Shown here: positions 30,793-41,499 of the stretch, in pieces
Numbering within the stretch: the first letter of the stretch is position 1
Layout: each line of letters begins with the position of its first letter
Assembly: GCF_038396675.1 (NCBI RefSeq)
Contig: NC_088928.1
Location: 10,693,501 to 10,757,500 of the forward strand
DNA from: Hydra vulgaris
Lineage: Eukaryota; Cnidaria; Hydrozoa; Anthoathecata; Hydridae
DNA: 64,000 nucleotides
Direction: 5' to 3'
Notes under the pieces: generated by a model
What the model was told of the DNA's origin: nothing
Seen by the model: the letters and a program-made list of their open reading frames with translations, nothing else
Database searches by the model: none
Program-made: the position numbers and the translations under genes

Positions 30793-31115
30793 CATTCTCT
30801 ATTTAAAGTTCAGAAAATGTCAATTATGCAACATTCATAGATTGAATATGAAAACCAAAAGAAAATGTAATTCCGTAAGATACTCTTCAAATTTTGGAAC
30901 AGTTGGCAGTTCAATGTTGGAATGACAAGCAGCAACGAACAATATTTAAAAATACTCTTGAAAAAATTATTCCTAAATGATTCTTTTATATTTTGTTTTA
31001 ACCTTTTATTCTTGGTTAATTTTAAACTATATTTGGATGGTTGTTAGTTTGTATTTTTACCTTGTAAACATATTTCCGAAGGGTGATTAATAATATTGTA
31101 ATATATATATATACT
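30793..31115 (+). pseudogene. LINE C-terminal fragment, downstream of the pogo insertion
   Basis: This continues the frame interrupted at 27,476 (IHSLFKVQKMSIMQHS). After shifts it gives CWNDKQQRTIFKNTLEKIIP near 30,910-30,975, the usual WNxxQQRTIFxxLL ending of such LINE proteins. The 3' region ends near AAGGGTGATTAATAATATTGTAA (to 31,101), followed by a short TA run that may be the 3' repeat tail. Confidence 0.5.
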
Positions 31116-31319
31116 ATAAAAAACAACAAACTAATGTTAATAATTGCATGCATAGTGGTTATCGTTTTCCATGCATAAAATCATTCTTATATTTTCTTTA
31201 TTATCACCCAGAGCCGTGGCTAGACTCCCCCACACACCCCAACTGGGGGGCCCAACATTTTTAGGGGCCCTTTTTGTAATTTGAAATTTTTTTTTTTGTA
31301 TTTTTTATAATAAGAATAT

Positions 31320-31321
<2 letters not shown>

Positions 31322-31368
<47 letters not shown>
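31322..31368. repeat. (TA)n inside the hAT element
   Basis: About 23 TA units. Confidence 0.95.
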
Positions 31369-31372
<4 letters not shown>

Positions 31373-31482
31373 CTGTTACTATTAATAAAAAAACATGTCC
31401 TTTTAAACACGATATTACCAAAATTAAGCAAGCGTGAAAAAAGCAATAATATTTTTCATGTAGAAAAAAAAAAAAAAAATTT

Positions 31483-31712
31483 AACTCCCGGGGTCCGATT
31501 TTTATGAAAAACGCGAGGTTTGTAAAAATCTGTCAAACCGTTAAAGAGAAACTATTAAGCAGCAGCCAATCGTGCGAAGAAATATATTTATCTAATTCGC
31601 ATATTTTATTAGGTGCAGATATATTATTATTTGTATTTAGATTACATATTTCAATGTTTATTTATTTATAAATTATAAATCGCTTTTTATTTTTGGCTAT
31701 TCACAATTTATG
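31483..31712 (+). repeat. ~230-bp interspersed repeat, copy 2
   Basis: Matches the reverse complement of 11,920-12,150. It begins at CCCGGGGTCCGATTTTTATG and ends near TTCACAATTTATGTTGGCC. It sits inside the hAT element and is either part of its 5' region or nested in it. Confidence 0.75.
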
Positions 31713-31734
31713 TTGGCCGGTTCTAGACAAGAAT

Positions 31735-31985
31735 TCAGGAAAGCCTTTCTAGGAAAGAAACATGAAAATTCTTGCTATGATAGAAAAAAACATGATTACT
31801 TTTTAGGATAGAATAATTGGAGGATAGAAAAGAAGAAAGAAATACATATATCCTTTCTGGCAAAGAAAAATGAAAAACTTGCTAGCAAAGACTTTTTTAG
31901 GATAGAAATCGCACAAGTAAAAGTCATTTTCTTTCTAGCAAAGAAAATTGGAAAAACGTACTAGCAAAGATTGAGATTGTTTTTA
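31735..31985. repeat. Imperfect repeats of AGGATAGAAA / CTAGCAAAGA
   Basis: Several loosely repeated words (GGAAAGAAACATG, AGGATAGAAAAGA, CTAGCAAAGA) occur at intervals of 30-60 bases. No ORF. Confidence 0.5.
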
Positions 31986-32044
31986 AAGAAACAAATGAAA
32001 AACTGTTACGCTTTGCATTTGTTTATTTTAAAGTTCAAATGATT

Positions 32045-32187
32045 ATAAGGCCATTATCATTATTATTATTATTGTTATTATTATTATTATTATTATTATT
32101 GTTATTGTTATTATTATTATTATTATTATTATTGTTATTATTATTATTATTATTACTATTATTATTGTTATTATTATTATTATTATG
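32045..32187. repeat. (ATT)n / (GTT) trinucleotide microsatellite
   Basis: About 145 bp of ATT with scattered GTT and ACT units. Confidence 0.95.
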
Positions 32188-32283
32188 CGTTGTTAGTTTT
32201 TTATATTAAAAAAAAATAAACAATGAAGGTTTCCAAAAATTTATAATTATATTTCGATAGTATATCACGATATAATTATTGGT

Positions 32284-32880
32284 ATGAAAAAAGTGAAAAG
32301 TGGTGCCACTAAGAGAAGAGAAAAAGCTGCAGCCAGGGAGGAAATCGCAAATCACCCCAAGCAAACACATTCTTTGAAACCATTAGTTCAGACTAGAAGT
32401 GTTTCGATACCAACAGAAACTACAAATAATTCTGATTGTCATTATTTGAATACTAGAGTAGAGTCAGATAGGTTGATATGCGAGTCTACGTCAAATAGCA
32501 TAACAATTCCGCCTCTTTTTCTCAGTGATGATCCTTCTGAGTGGCCAGATAATGTTTCTGAAGCACAGAGGTGTGACATTGTTAAACGTGGTTTCAAAAA
32601 GATCGAAATTGATTTTCCATACAATTTAGAAAGAAGACGATTTTCACTGAGTTATTATAACCGCAAGATGAAGAATGGAGAAATCTTTGAACGCACATGG
32701 CTCACATAATCTTTGAACAGCAATAAAGTGTTTTGTTTTTGTTGCAAACTTTTTGGGATAACTTCTTCACCATTCCGGCAAGGAATGAACACTTGGGAAG
32801 GCTTGTCAAAAAACTTAAAGAACACGAAACATGCAGTGCACATTTCAAGTGCTTTGAACAATGGATGACTTTACGAAAAG
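32284..32880 (+). pseudogene. hAT transposase exon 1 (N-terminus and TTF-type zinc finger)
   Basis: This is the start of a ZMYM1-like hAT transposase. The ATG at 32,284 begins a basic stretch (MKKVKSGATKRREKAAAREE). A low-complexity linker follows, then PSEWPDNVSEAQRCDIVKRG and RRFSLSYYNRKMKNGE. A TAA at 32,707-32,709 interrupts the frame (RTWLT-stop-SLNSNK, where tyrosine would fit). The frame then continues with KVFCFCCKLFG, HETCSAHFKC and EQWMTLRK, i.e. the TTF-type C2HC zinc finger that binds the transposon ends. A 5' splice site GT at 32,881 follows AAAAG. One nonsense change is the only defect in this exon. A fragment of a second copy lies at 2,876-2,985. Confidence 0.85.
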
Positions 32881-32965
32881 GTTAACTGATATTTTCCTTA
32901 ATTTATTGCTTTGTTACTTTTTTTTTCTTAATTAATTTTTTTTTCCTCAATTTTTGGTAATGCAG
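32881..32965 (+). other. 85-bp spliceosomal intron in the hAT gene
   Basis: It starts GTTAACTG, has a T-rich tract and ends TAATGCAG. Splicing joins ACGAAAAG to GCATTGC and keeps the frame (LRK-G-IANQ). Confidence 0.75.
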
Positions 32966-33318
32966 GCATTGCAAATCAAGCTACCATAGACGAGAAACAA
33001 CAAAAGTTGCTTCATAAAGAGCGGATATTTTGGAGGGCTGTGTTAGAAAGGATACTAGACGTTACCTTATTTCTTTCTGCAAAAAATCTTGCATTCCGTG
33101 GTTCAGACACAGCCATTGGTTCAAAGAGTAATGGATACTTTCTTGGGGTGTTTGAATTACCGGCTAAGTATGATACCGTTTTCAATGAGCTTATGCAAAG
33201 AATTCAGGACAAAGAAACCAAGGAGCACTACTTGAGCAATGACACACGGAACGAGTTGATTAGACTTTTAGCCAGGGAGAATGAATCCAAAAATCTTTCT
33301 AAGGTAAAAAACAAATGA
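32966..33318 (+). pseudogene. hAT transposase exon 2 (DUF4371-type start)
   Basis: After the intron the frame reads IANQATIDEKQQKLLHKERI, then FWRAVLERILDVTLFLSAKN, then LAFRGSDTAIGSKSNGYFLG and VFELPAKYDTV. In this family LAFRG followed by NGNFLGxxE and a (L/I)AxxDPV segment marks the start of the DUF4371/hAT catalytic region. It ends at a TGA at 33,316-33,318. Past this point the expected ~300-residue core with the first catalytic aspartate (FDxTPDxSHxDQ motif) is absent, pointing to an internal deletion between 33,318 and 33,400. The methionine at 33,007 used by the ORF is internal. Confidence 0.85.
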
Positions 33319-33394
33319 GCATTATTCTGCGATCAACCTCTCTCGACATATTAGCTAGTGAAACAAATGCAACAAAAGCGTTTCTTTATGAGTA

Positions 33395-34230
33395 TCACGA
33401 AAATGGATTTTCTGACGCACAAGGCATCAGAAATCGCAGAAGTATTGGGTATTGAAAAGGTTTTTCGATGGTGCGTTCACGAAAAAACTTTTTTAACGAA
33501 AATCGATTTATTAATACGAGTGTGCTGATTACACTTGGCAACCTGAACATCAGTATAAAGCAGATTTCTTTTTGCCACTAATTGATATGTCAATTGCATC
33601 AGTAAAAGAGCGTTTTGAACAGATCAGCATTGTCACAAAGCTTTATGACTTTCTTTACCAATCTGAGAGTCTTATCAAAGCTTGTAATGAAAATTCTCTG
33701 TCTGCTTATTGCAAAAATTTGCAAATAAAGCTTGCTGATATAGATTCTGAGGATTTAGAATCGGAGTTAAAACGTTTTGTCATAGTTATAAAGGAGGCAA
33801 AAAATGCTTTCCTAAAATCTGCATATGGCTTCCTAAACTACATCTACAAAGAAGAGCTGCAAGAAACTTATCCCAATCTAGTTATTGCGTTACGAATCAT
33901 TCTTACTTTACCAGTTACTGTTGCAAGTGCAGAACGTAGCTTCAGCAAGTTAAAACTAATTAAAACATTTCATAATTAGTATAAATAATCTTGCTTCATT
34001 ATACATAAATACGTGTAGCTTTATTTCTTTGTATTTTTAAATGGGTCAACAATGATCAATGAACGTTTGTCTTCCTTAGCAATGCTGTCTATTGAGAACG
34101 AGGTTGCAAGAACATTAAGTTATGAAGGCTTAATAAATAAGTTTGCAAGCATGAAAACACGTCGCAAACCCTTTTTTGATGGTTCGCGACATATTTCTAT
34201 TATCTGCGTAATGCATTTACAGTAGTTAAA
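33395..34230 (+). pseudogene. hAT transposase C-terminal part with dimerisation domain
   Basis: Frames resume with KASEIAEVLGIEKVF at about 33,420, then ADFFLPLIDMSIASVKERFE at 33,560-33,620. From 33,572 there is a clean 135-codon frame: helical linker, then LRIILTLPVTVASAERSFSK at about residues 108-127, the hAT dimerisation signature. The frame leaves the family after KLIKTFHN at 33,979. The expected ending (NERLSSLAMLSIENEVARTL) is found about 75 bases downstream, from 34,052, so a short insertion or unrecognised intron separates them. The catalytic D and the E in this half cannot be confirmed. Confidence 0.8.
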
Positions 34231-34489
34231 GAAACTCTTCACTAGTAACTCTATATCAATTTAACAATTATAAAATATATCAAGTTGAATTTAAGCGTTA
34301 AATTGATTGCATTTAGTCTTATGAACGACGACGTTAAAATATGTCAGGTACCCAGCTGTTTTGAAGTAATCTGTAAAATTTATCATATTTTTTAGAAAAA
34401 ATAAATAAAAAAATTGGGGCCGTAATGGCTAGTTTTTTTTTTTTGTGGGGGGGGGGGCCAAATCCACAAGCCATGGCACTGATATCACC

Positions 34490-35435
34490 ATTATATTTTT
34501 ATTTTATTTGACTTAGCTTTTGCATTTCATTTATCTTCAATGCCTTTTTTGAAGCTTTCAAACTATAAATATGCTCACTGATTTATTTTGTTTTAATTTT
34601 ATCTTCGGGTCTCTAATTTCTGCCCTTGAAGCTTTGATAATTTTTTCTTTTTGCTCTACATTTTGCCTTAAAACCCTTAAGACATGCCGTTTACCTTAAT
34701 AACGTCTTTTCTGGAAGAACTAGCTAACTGAGAAGACAAATAAGATAACCAACATTTTATTTATCTTAGGAGTCAATCTTTTCTAGAAATATGCTTATCT
34801 AATGCCTTCGCTCAATAAACTGCAGATGTTGATGGTTCACTAGTTAATAAAGTTAAAGCCCTGATATGGTCAGATTAGACTACTGAAGAGTATGCAAAAG
34901 TGTATACTGAACTACTTTAACAGTTTGAAATCATTGAGCTGTTAAAGATGAGGAATAAATATTTTTAAAGGGCTCATTACAAAATTCAATAAAATGTTTA
35001 TAGCTTGTAAACCTTGAAAATTTTCTTGCCCAAGTTTGTGAACTTTTTACAAAATGCATTACCAGAATTTAAGTAGTTATGAGACTATATTGCTTTGCAA
35101 CATATTGAGTGAACTGACTCACCATTGTTTGTGAATATAAAAAGTATATGCTCATTCCTATAGTCTATGGTAATGTTTGTTGTACAATCAATGTTTATTT
35201 GTGAATGTAAAGCAAAAGTAGAAATAAATACTTTTAAGTTTTACCATTAAAAAACACTTCATTTTGGGTCCTATGACACGGAAAAAAAAACAAGAACTTG
35301 GTACAAAAATTGAAGAATTAAAAAAACTTACACCATAAAAAAGTTACTCTTAGACATTAGTGTATCATAAACTTTTTAAAGAAAATGACTAATGAATATT
35401 CAATTTACATATAATATAAAAATTTTTTCAAATAC
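34490..35435. other. AT-rich interval, nothing recognised
   Basis: No coding match, tandem array or transposon end was seen between the hAT element and the (TA)n tract. Confidence 0.5.
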
Positions 35436-35439
35436 AGAT

Positions 35440-35602
<163 letters not shown>

Positions 35603-35629
35603 GACTTGTTCTTTTAACAAGTAACAATA

Positions 35630-36055
35630 GTATATTATAGTATTTGTAGTTCAAGTTTCTTTTGCCGGTATGCATAGTTTTGCATTTTTCTTTATTGAAG
35701 TTGATTAGCCATTTTTTCGTTCCATTCAACCAGCTTACATAAGTCTTGCTGTAACGTTCGACTGACTTCTACGGTTTTAATGACTGAAATAATTTTTGTA
35801 ATACCTGCATATAATTTGCCATAATTAATTATCTCATGTGTTAAATCATTTATATAGATGACAAATAAAAGGGGTTAAATAACTGATCCTTGTGGTACTC
35901 CATTCATTACTTTTTTCCATTTATAGCTGATTGTGCCAGGAACTAATCTTTGTGTTCGTTCGCTTAAAAAACTTTTTAACCAACGTATTAAATGTTCTTG
36001 AATTCCATATGATTGTAATTTTAATAATGAACTTTTATGCCCAACTGAATCAATA
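35630..36055 (-). pseudogene. LINE reverse transcriptase fragment between two (TA)n tracts
   Basis: Minus strand from about 36,055. It reads DSVGHKSSLLKLQSYGIQEH, LIRWLKSFLSERTQRLVPGT, then MNGVPQGSVI (motif B), a stop, PLLFVIYINDLTHEI, and KLYAGITKII where the YADD motif should be, then [17 protein letters not shown] and [12 protein letters not shown]. The catalytic box YADD is changed to YAGI. The sequence (SERTQRL, INDL) is distinct from the CR1-like copies at 3,400 and 23,053 and nearer to the 51-kb LINE type. It ends at microsatellites on both sides. It is a dead fragment. Confidence 0.75.
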
Positions 36056-36057
36056 TA

Positions 36058-36059
<2 letters not shown>

Positions 36060-36139
<80 letters not shown>
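36060..36139. repeat. (TA)n microsatellite
   Basis: About 40 TA units on the 5' side of the RT fragment. Confidence 0.95.
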
Positions 36140-36140
<1 letters not shown>

Positions 36141-36417
36141 CTAAATTTCAAGTACTAGATGTATACTATAAATTTAGTATTTTTTTTTTAGAAGTTATGT
36201 ATATACAAATACTTTTTGCATATACTTAATACATTTGAAATACAATAAAAATCACAGTGTTTATATAATATAAATTACACTATTTCCTAATAACTTTGGT
36301 ACCTAATAATATTACTAACACTTATCACTAAACTTTTTTTTTACTATTTTCAATACTTTTTCAAATTTAATTTTTTACTCATAAAAATATCTTCTATAAG
36401 AAGCAATTATTAATCTT

Positions 36418-37632
36418 CAGAGGCGTAGCTGGGATTTTGGCGCCCTTGGCTTTACATACTTTAGCGCCCTTTTATGTCAAAGTTGAAACTTTTTTAAAAA
36501 ACTGCATGTCAAAAAAAGAAAAGGAAACAAATAATGAAAAATATAATATGTAGTTTTAAAATTTTTTTTATTGCTATCAATATTTTTTAATATAAAATGT
36601 TACTCTTAGTACATTAGTAAAAAACCTAAACAAATAACTCTTAAATTTAACTTCCCTTGCCTTAGGATAGGCAAATATTTCATAATTATGTTATCAAAAT
36701 CTATCGTTTTTAACTAAACAGAACATTTATAGACAGAAGTGCTAGTGAAGATGTCCGCTCTTGGCCAGATATCGATCGTAAATAGTTTTGATTAACTTCA
36801 ATTTGCTAAAACTTTATTCATCTTTAGCTACAGTTATTGGCAATGTAAGAAACTTAAAGTTTTTTTCCAAATAACATATTTTATCTGCGATCATATCCCA
36901 AAATGCTTCAGCCGTTAAAAAGTTAAATTCTTCTGCAATATTCTTAAGATTTTCAAATCTTTCAGTTAATTGCGTTGTTATACTATCAAGTACTGAAAGA
37001 CATGAAGTTTTGATTGTATCGAAGCTTTCTATTTCATCTTCAGCGAACTCCCCAGGTATTTTTTTCTTTTTTCTTTTTTAATCCGACAAAATATTTTATC
37101 AATTTCATAATTTCTAAAATATTGAAAGAAATATATAAGGCCTTTTATTAGTATAGAGGACTTGTAAATGTCCTGATCTCTTTTTGTAGATATAAATTTT
37201 GCATCTCCAACAGAACAATATTTTGAATTTCATTTAGCAATGAAATAATAGGTACTAAATTTTCTTTTACAGCATTAACTGCATTAAATTTCGAACACCA
37301 TATGGTATCAGGAGCCACTCAAAAATGTTTACACTACAATACAAAATTTCTAGATAATAGTTTCAAATTGAAATCACAGCACTATACTAAAAACAGGTAT
37401 GATTAATGAAAATATAGCTCTACATCTTTGCATTTGAAAAACTTCATTTAACACTGATCCTTTGTCAAACGTGAAGCAAAGAATGGCACAATTTTAAAGA
37501 ATTTGTAAATTTATTATCTTTATACAGACTATTATTTCATTTTTTAGCAAAAAGATAAACGAAAACTTTGGCGCCCTTCGAATGTTGCATCTTTGGCAAT
37601 AGCCCATATGTCAAAGCCTAGCTATGCCTCTG
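36418..37632 (-). mobile_element. Deleted hAT element (1.2 kb)
   Basis: CAGAGGCGTAGCTGGGATTT at the left is mirrored at the right by AGCCTAGCTATGCCTCTG. TGGCGCCCTTNG words lie inside both ends (36,439 and 37,569). CAGAGGCGTAGCT is a common hAT terminus. The flanking 8-mers (TTAATCTT and CGTATCTG) match only in part, so the target duplication has decayed or one end is imprecise. The interior holds the C-terminus of a hAT transposase on the minus strand. Confidence 0.75.
36690..37065 (-). pseudogene. hAT transposase C-terminal remnant
   Basis: The reverse complement reads GEFAEDEIESFDTIKTSCLS, LDSITTQLTERFENLKNIAE, EFNFLTAEAFWDMIADKICY and then FKFLTLPITVAKDE, a stop, and SFSKLKLIKTIYDRY. This is the helical linker and the ERSFSKLKLIK dimerisation motif, in the same order as at 33,572-33,979. 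The stop replaces the arginine of the motif. Everything upstream of the linker is deleted. Confidence 0.75.
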
Positions 37633-37795
37633 CGTATCTGATGTTTGTTTTCTTTTTTACAATTTGGGAACAATTTTTATCCAACATTAATTTTTTTTTA
37701 GAATCATTTCATGCCAAATTGAATATTATTACCAATAACAAATATTATTAAAAGTATATTAATATACAATATAGAAACTTGCTAAATGGATAAAA

Positions 37796-38160
37796 AAGAA
37801 AGTTAAAGCGTGACCTATACAAACTAAATTTTGATAAAATTATAAACTCATGTAAAAATTTGTCTAACAATCAACTTTATAATTTAAAATATGCCTTGTC
37901 AAGAAGAGTTGTTGGGGAAAAGCTATACCATGAATGGTACGATCCCAACACATCCCAGTCTGTTTTATATAATAGCAAAGTAGAAAAAGTTAGTAGTAGA
38001 AAAAACGACTCAGTTCATACTATTTCTTACTGGAAAGATGATGAAAAGGATGTCAAAATTGTTGACTATTGCATGAAAAAGATCACACTGCAGTATGATC
38101 TTTTTCATGCAATAGTCAACAATTTTGTTGCAGGTTTTGTTTCTGTACTTCAAATTTGAC
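37796..38160 (+). pseudogene. Unnamed protein fragment ending in a hairpin
   Basis: From 37,860 an open frame reads SNNQLYNLKYALSRRVVGEK, LYHEWYDPNTSQSVLYNSKV, then a short linker and HTISYWKDDEKDVKIVDYCM. The pattern, a conserved GxxLxHEWYD with a W/Y-rich small barrel ending in xISYWxDDE, looks like a Tudor/chromo-type barrel seen at the end of many cnidarian predicted proteins. I cannot name the family. The last 20 codons are produced by a perfect inverted repeat (38,055-38,126), so the true end of the protein has been overwritten. No partner gene is visible upstream. Confidence 0.4.
38055..38126. repeat. Perfect 31-bp inverted repeat
   Basis: The arms are 38,055-38,085 and 38,096-38,126 with a 10-base spacer. 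The left arm is part of the coding fragment; the right arm is its reverse complement. Confidence 0.95.
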
Positions 38161-38296
38161 CCTTGCTAAAAGATACCGCAATTGTTGTGACTTGGTACAA
38201 GATACCACAATTGTTGTGACTTGCAAAAAAGTACTACAAGTGTCGTGACTTGCAAAAATGTACTGCAAGTGTTGTGACTTACAAAAATGAACTGTA
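38160..38296. repeat. Tandem repeat, ~29-31-bp unit
   Basis: Four to five imperfect copies containing GCAAAAATGTACTGCAAGTG then TTGTGACTT. Confidence 0.85.
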
Positions 38297-38299
38297 AAT

Positions 38300-39605
38300 G
38301 CTTAATAAAGGAGTTGATGGAGAAATTATTAGGTTGGTATTAACTATTAAATTATAATTTTTGAAATAAATTCATGATACAGACTTTCTATATAACCTCG
38401 AAATTAGGAGGGAAGGGTTAATTATTTATAATTTAATAAACAATCAACTGTTGTATTAAGCATCTGCAATTAAAACAAGTGCTGTGACTTGTTATGTATT
38501 TTTGATAGACTGTTCTGGCCTATCTTCACGTGGTGTCTATTGTTAAAAATGATTATTGTATAATTTCCTTAATGGAATTTATCATTGCAATCATTTAATA
38601 AAAGCCAAAACAAAACTATATGAAATGAAACATTAAAATAATCAAAAATTATTGTTACTTGTTAGTAACGTTGTATTTGTTTTTACGATTGAAAAGAGCC
38701 AAATTTTTCGTTTACTTCTATCAAGCACTAATTGCAAAATTTAAAGATTTATGAAGGTTAGTAAATACTTGTTTTGATTACCTTTTTTACCGCTATTGAC
38801 TAAAAATCGAAGTCTCTCAGTAGTAGGAGAATGTTCTAGAAACTTATTCTCCGATTAATTAAAAATGTTTGTTCCAAAAAAAGTTTTTCTACGCTTTTTT
38901 AGATCTAGGTAAAATCTTTTATAACATATTTTTATATAAAAAAGAATTTATCAAAATAAGTCATTTTTGATACTAAAGTGCATTAAACCATCGCCACCAA
39001 ACCCAGCTCCGTTGCTTACATACACCTTTCATATATTTTTGTGGTTTAGTATAAATTTATAACAACTTTTTTGTATATTTAAATTACTAATGTCTTAAGA
39101 TAGAATTTTTTTTGAAAGAAGAGTTTAATTTCTTATGGTAAAGGTGGTGATTTATTTCCACCTCCATCACACTGAATATGCCCAGTGGTTAGAAGTTAAT
39201 ATGAATTTATAGCCCACTCTAACATCTATCTGTTGATACCAAGATATTTGTATTTTGATAAGAATTGACAAAGTTATGACAATTTAAGTGAAGAAAATAT
39301 AGTTTTAAGCACAGTTTCTTCAACAAATCCATGATACCGTCATAACTTTCGAAGGAACTGTTCAATTTTTTCACCTTTAAAGAACTGTATTGATCCTCTT
39401 TCTAATGATTTATAACAGTATAGTATTTAAACAATTTAAAATTTTTATCCAGATACCTATTATATTAGAGATAATAATTCTGATGTTTTCAATTATTAAA
39501 GATTTATTGACATTAAATTAATGATAAAAAACTATATGTTTTTACTACACTATTACAAATTTTTACTACAAAAAAATACAAAAAAAATCTTTTACTATTC
39601 TACTT
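38300..39605. other. AT-rich interval without genes
   Basis: No coding, RNA or transposon feature was recognised. A TGACTTG phrase similar to the preceding repeat occurs at 38,486. Confidence 0.5.
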
Positions 39606-39608
39606 TTT

Positions 39609-39806
39609 AAATAATATCGTTGACAATGGTATCTAAAAATAATATCGTTGATAATGGTATCTAAAAATAATATCGTTGACAATGGTATCTAAAAATAATA
39701 CCGTTGATAATGGTATCTAAAAATAATATCGTTGATAATGGTATCTAAAAACAATATCGTTGATAATGGTATCTAAAAACAATATCGTTGATAATGGTAT
39801 CTAAAA
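39609..39806. repeat. 28-bp minisatellite, seven copies
   Basis: The unit AATAATATCGTTGAYAATGG then TATCTAAA is repeated head to tail with only C/T, A/G changes. There are no spacers, so it is not a CRISPR array. Confidence 0.95.
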
Positions 39807-39828
39807 TGATAAGAAAGTTTTTAAAAAA

Positions 39829-39988
39829 TATACCACTAAACACGTTACTAACGTGTTTAGAGGTATATATATTTTTTTAATTTTTTTATAGAAATAGAGG
39901 TATATTTTTTTTTTAATTTTTTATATGAAATAGACCTGCATTAAGATACACCTAATATAGGTGTATCTTAATGCAGGTCTATTTCATA
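39829..39988. repeat. Two near-perfect hairpins
   Basis: Hairpin 1 has 19-base arms (39,829-39,847 and 39,849-39,867) with one mismatch and a one-base spacer. Hairpin 2 has perfect 31-base arms (39,924-39,954 and 39,958-39,988) with a three-base spacer. Both lie just after the minisatellite. Confidence 0.95.
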
Positions 39989-41159
39989 AGGAGTCATAAA
40001 GATATATGTTTAAAGGTGTTAAAATAAGTTTCGTTAATAAAAACATTATCCCAGATACTAGATTTATTTAACATTTTATCCATTTATTGTTTTGTATTTT
40101 ATTTTTGCTGCATTTATTGGGGAACAATGGAAAAAGAATAGAAAATTTTTACGCTGGTTTCTAATAAAATGACTAAAGTATTCAGATACGGTTACATACA
40201 CAACCCTCGGAATTGGGGTCGGCATTTGGCAATGTATGTATATATGTATATAGGCATATGTGTGTATATATTTGTAAAAGTGTTAGTTCTTTAGGTCGTT
40301 CGTTAGTTCTTAGTAGTTTCTATCAAGTCTTCTAATATACTGATTTTATTTAGTGTTAATTTTTCGCTTTTTTAGTTTTTTTTTATCCTTTCTGTTAAGG
40401 AGCGAAACCCAATTTTTATTATATAGTGGCTCCACTAAGAAGCAATTTGCCGACTCTAATTATTTTTCTGTTGAGAATATTATGCGATATATAATGCTGT
40501 ATATAATTATATTCTCATTACTCATTATAATCATTTTAATTTATATCTTTACTTTTAACTCATTTCTTGTAAATGACCAGATTCTCTTATGTATATTATT
40601 TTCGACAATACGTTACTTTTTGCGTCCTAGAACAACGATGTATCTATATTCAACCCATCAAATAAACAAAAAATTTATAAAATAGTCGATCAAAAATAAA
40701 TTAACTTGAAAATTCTTTCAATTTAAATCTCTGCACGTTAAATCGAATAATTGTTCGTGCTTTTATTTTGATGTAAAAAATTTTTATTTTGATGTAATTA
40801 CGTAAACGCAATACGATAAAAATTAAATGCAAAAATTAAAAACTATGTTTACTTATAGAAAGGGTCTATTTCATTTAATATAAATTTCTTATTTCTGAAT
40901 AAACAAAATCAAATCCAAATTAATTATCAATTCTATTTATTTATAGATTGTCCCGTTTACTCGGTAGAAGAAATTTAATTTGATTAGCCTGATCTTTCCT
41001 TCGTAAAAACCGGGACAACGACAACCCTATTTATATAGACTATTTGTAACATATTTCACATATGTAAACATGTAAAAAGTATGTAACATATGTTACATGT
41101 TTGTAATAATTGCTTTGCAAATAAATACTAAATTTTAATTAAAATTGATCAAAACGAAT
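39989..41159. other. Intergenic interval upstream of tRNA-Asp
   Basis: AT-rich. TTGTCCCG at 40,948 and CGGGACAA at 41,010 form a loose inverted pair. The ORF at 40353-40685 is hydrophobic and compositionally simple, with no family signature, so I do not call it a gene. Confidence 0.45.
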
Positions 41160-41231
41160 CTCCCCGGCGGGGAATCGAACCCCGGTCTCCCGCGTGACAG
41201 GCGGGGATACTTACCACTATACTACCGAGGA
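41160..41231 (-). tRNA. tRNA-Asp (anticodon GUC)
   Basis: On the minus strand this is an intact cloverleaf. The acceptor stem is TCCTCGG/CCGGGGA (one mismatch-type G-T pair), the D arm contains TAGTATAGTGGTAAGTATC (box A), and the anticodon arm CCCGC/GCGGG has the loop CTGTCAC, anticodon GTC. The T arm GGGG/CCCC has the loop TTCGATT (box B GGTTCGATTCC) and the discriminator is G. There is no intron and no CCA. This is the highly conserved animal tRNA-Asp sequence. It is probably a functional gene, with no SINE body attached. Confidence 0.96.
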
Positions 41232-41499
41232 CACATTCGTTACTGAAATTAGTATTATTAAATAACTAATATATCCTCAGTAGTAACGTCGATGATAGTT
41301 TATAAAATTTACAATGAAATATAACTATTTTTACCAATAAAGTTAATTTGACTCGTTGCTTGACTAATTTTTATTTTTAGTATTAAAATTTTTTTATTTC
41401 TATTATTAAAATTTTATTTCTAGTATTAAAACGATTTATTGATCAATAAATTTGTCACACCAAATGTAATGTACAATTTGTAATTATTCTTGTACATAC

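Larger units (their letters stand above)
31209..34481 (+). mobile_element. hAT element with internal deletion
   Basis: The left end CAGAGCCGTGGCTAGACT and the inverted right end CAGTGCCATGGCTTGTGG are imperfect inverted repeats starting with CAG. They are flanked by TTATCACC (31,201-31,208) and ATATCACC (34,482-34,489), an 8-bp target duplication with one change. Both ends have GGGGGCC blocks inside. The coding region gives the start and the end of a ZMYM1-like hAT transposase but lacks most of the catalytic core, so the 3,273-bp copy is non-autonomous. Confidence 0.9.

Noticed and set aside
39609-39806. Regular 28-bp repeats resembling a CRISPR array
   Set aside because: Copies are directly contiguous with no unique spacers, and the genome is eukaryotic.
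40353-40685. 110-codon ORF with a possible membrane segment
   Set aside because: Hydrophobicity follows from T-rich codons; no homologous motif, partner gene or conserved copy in the window.
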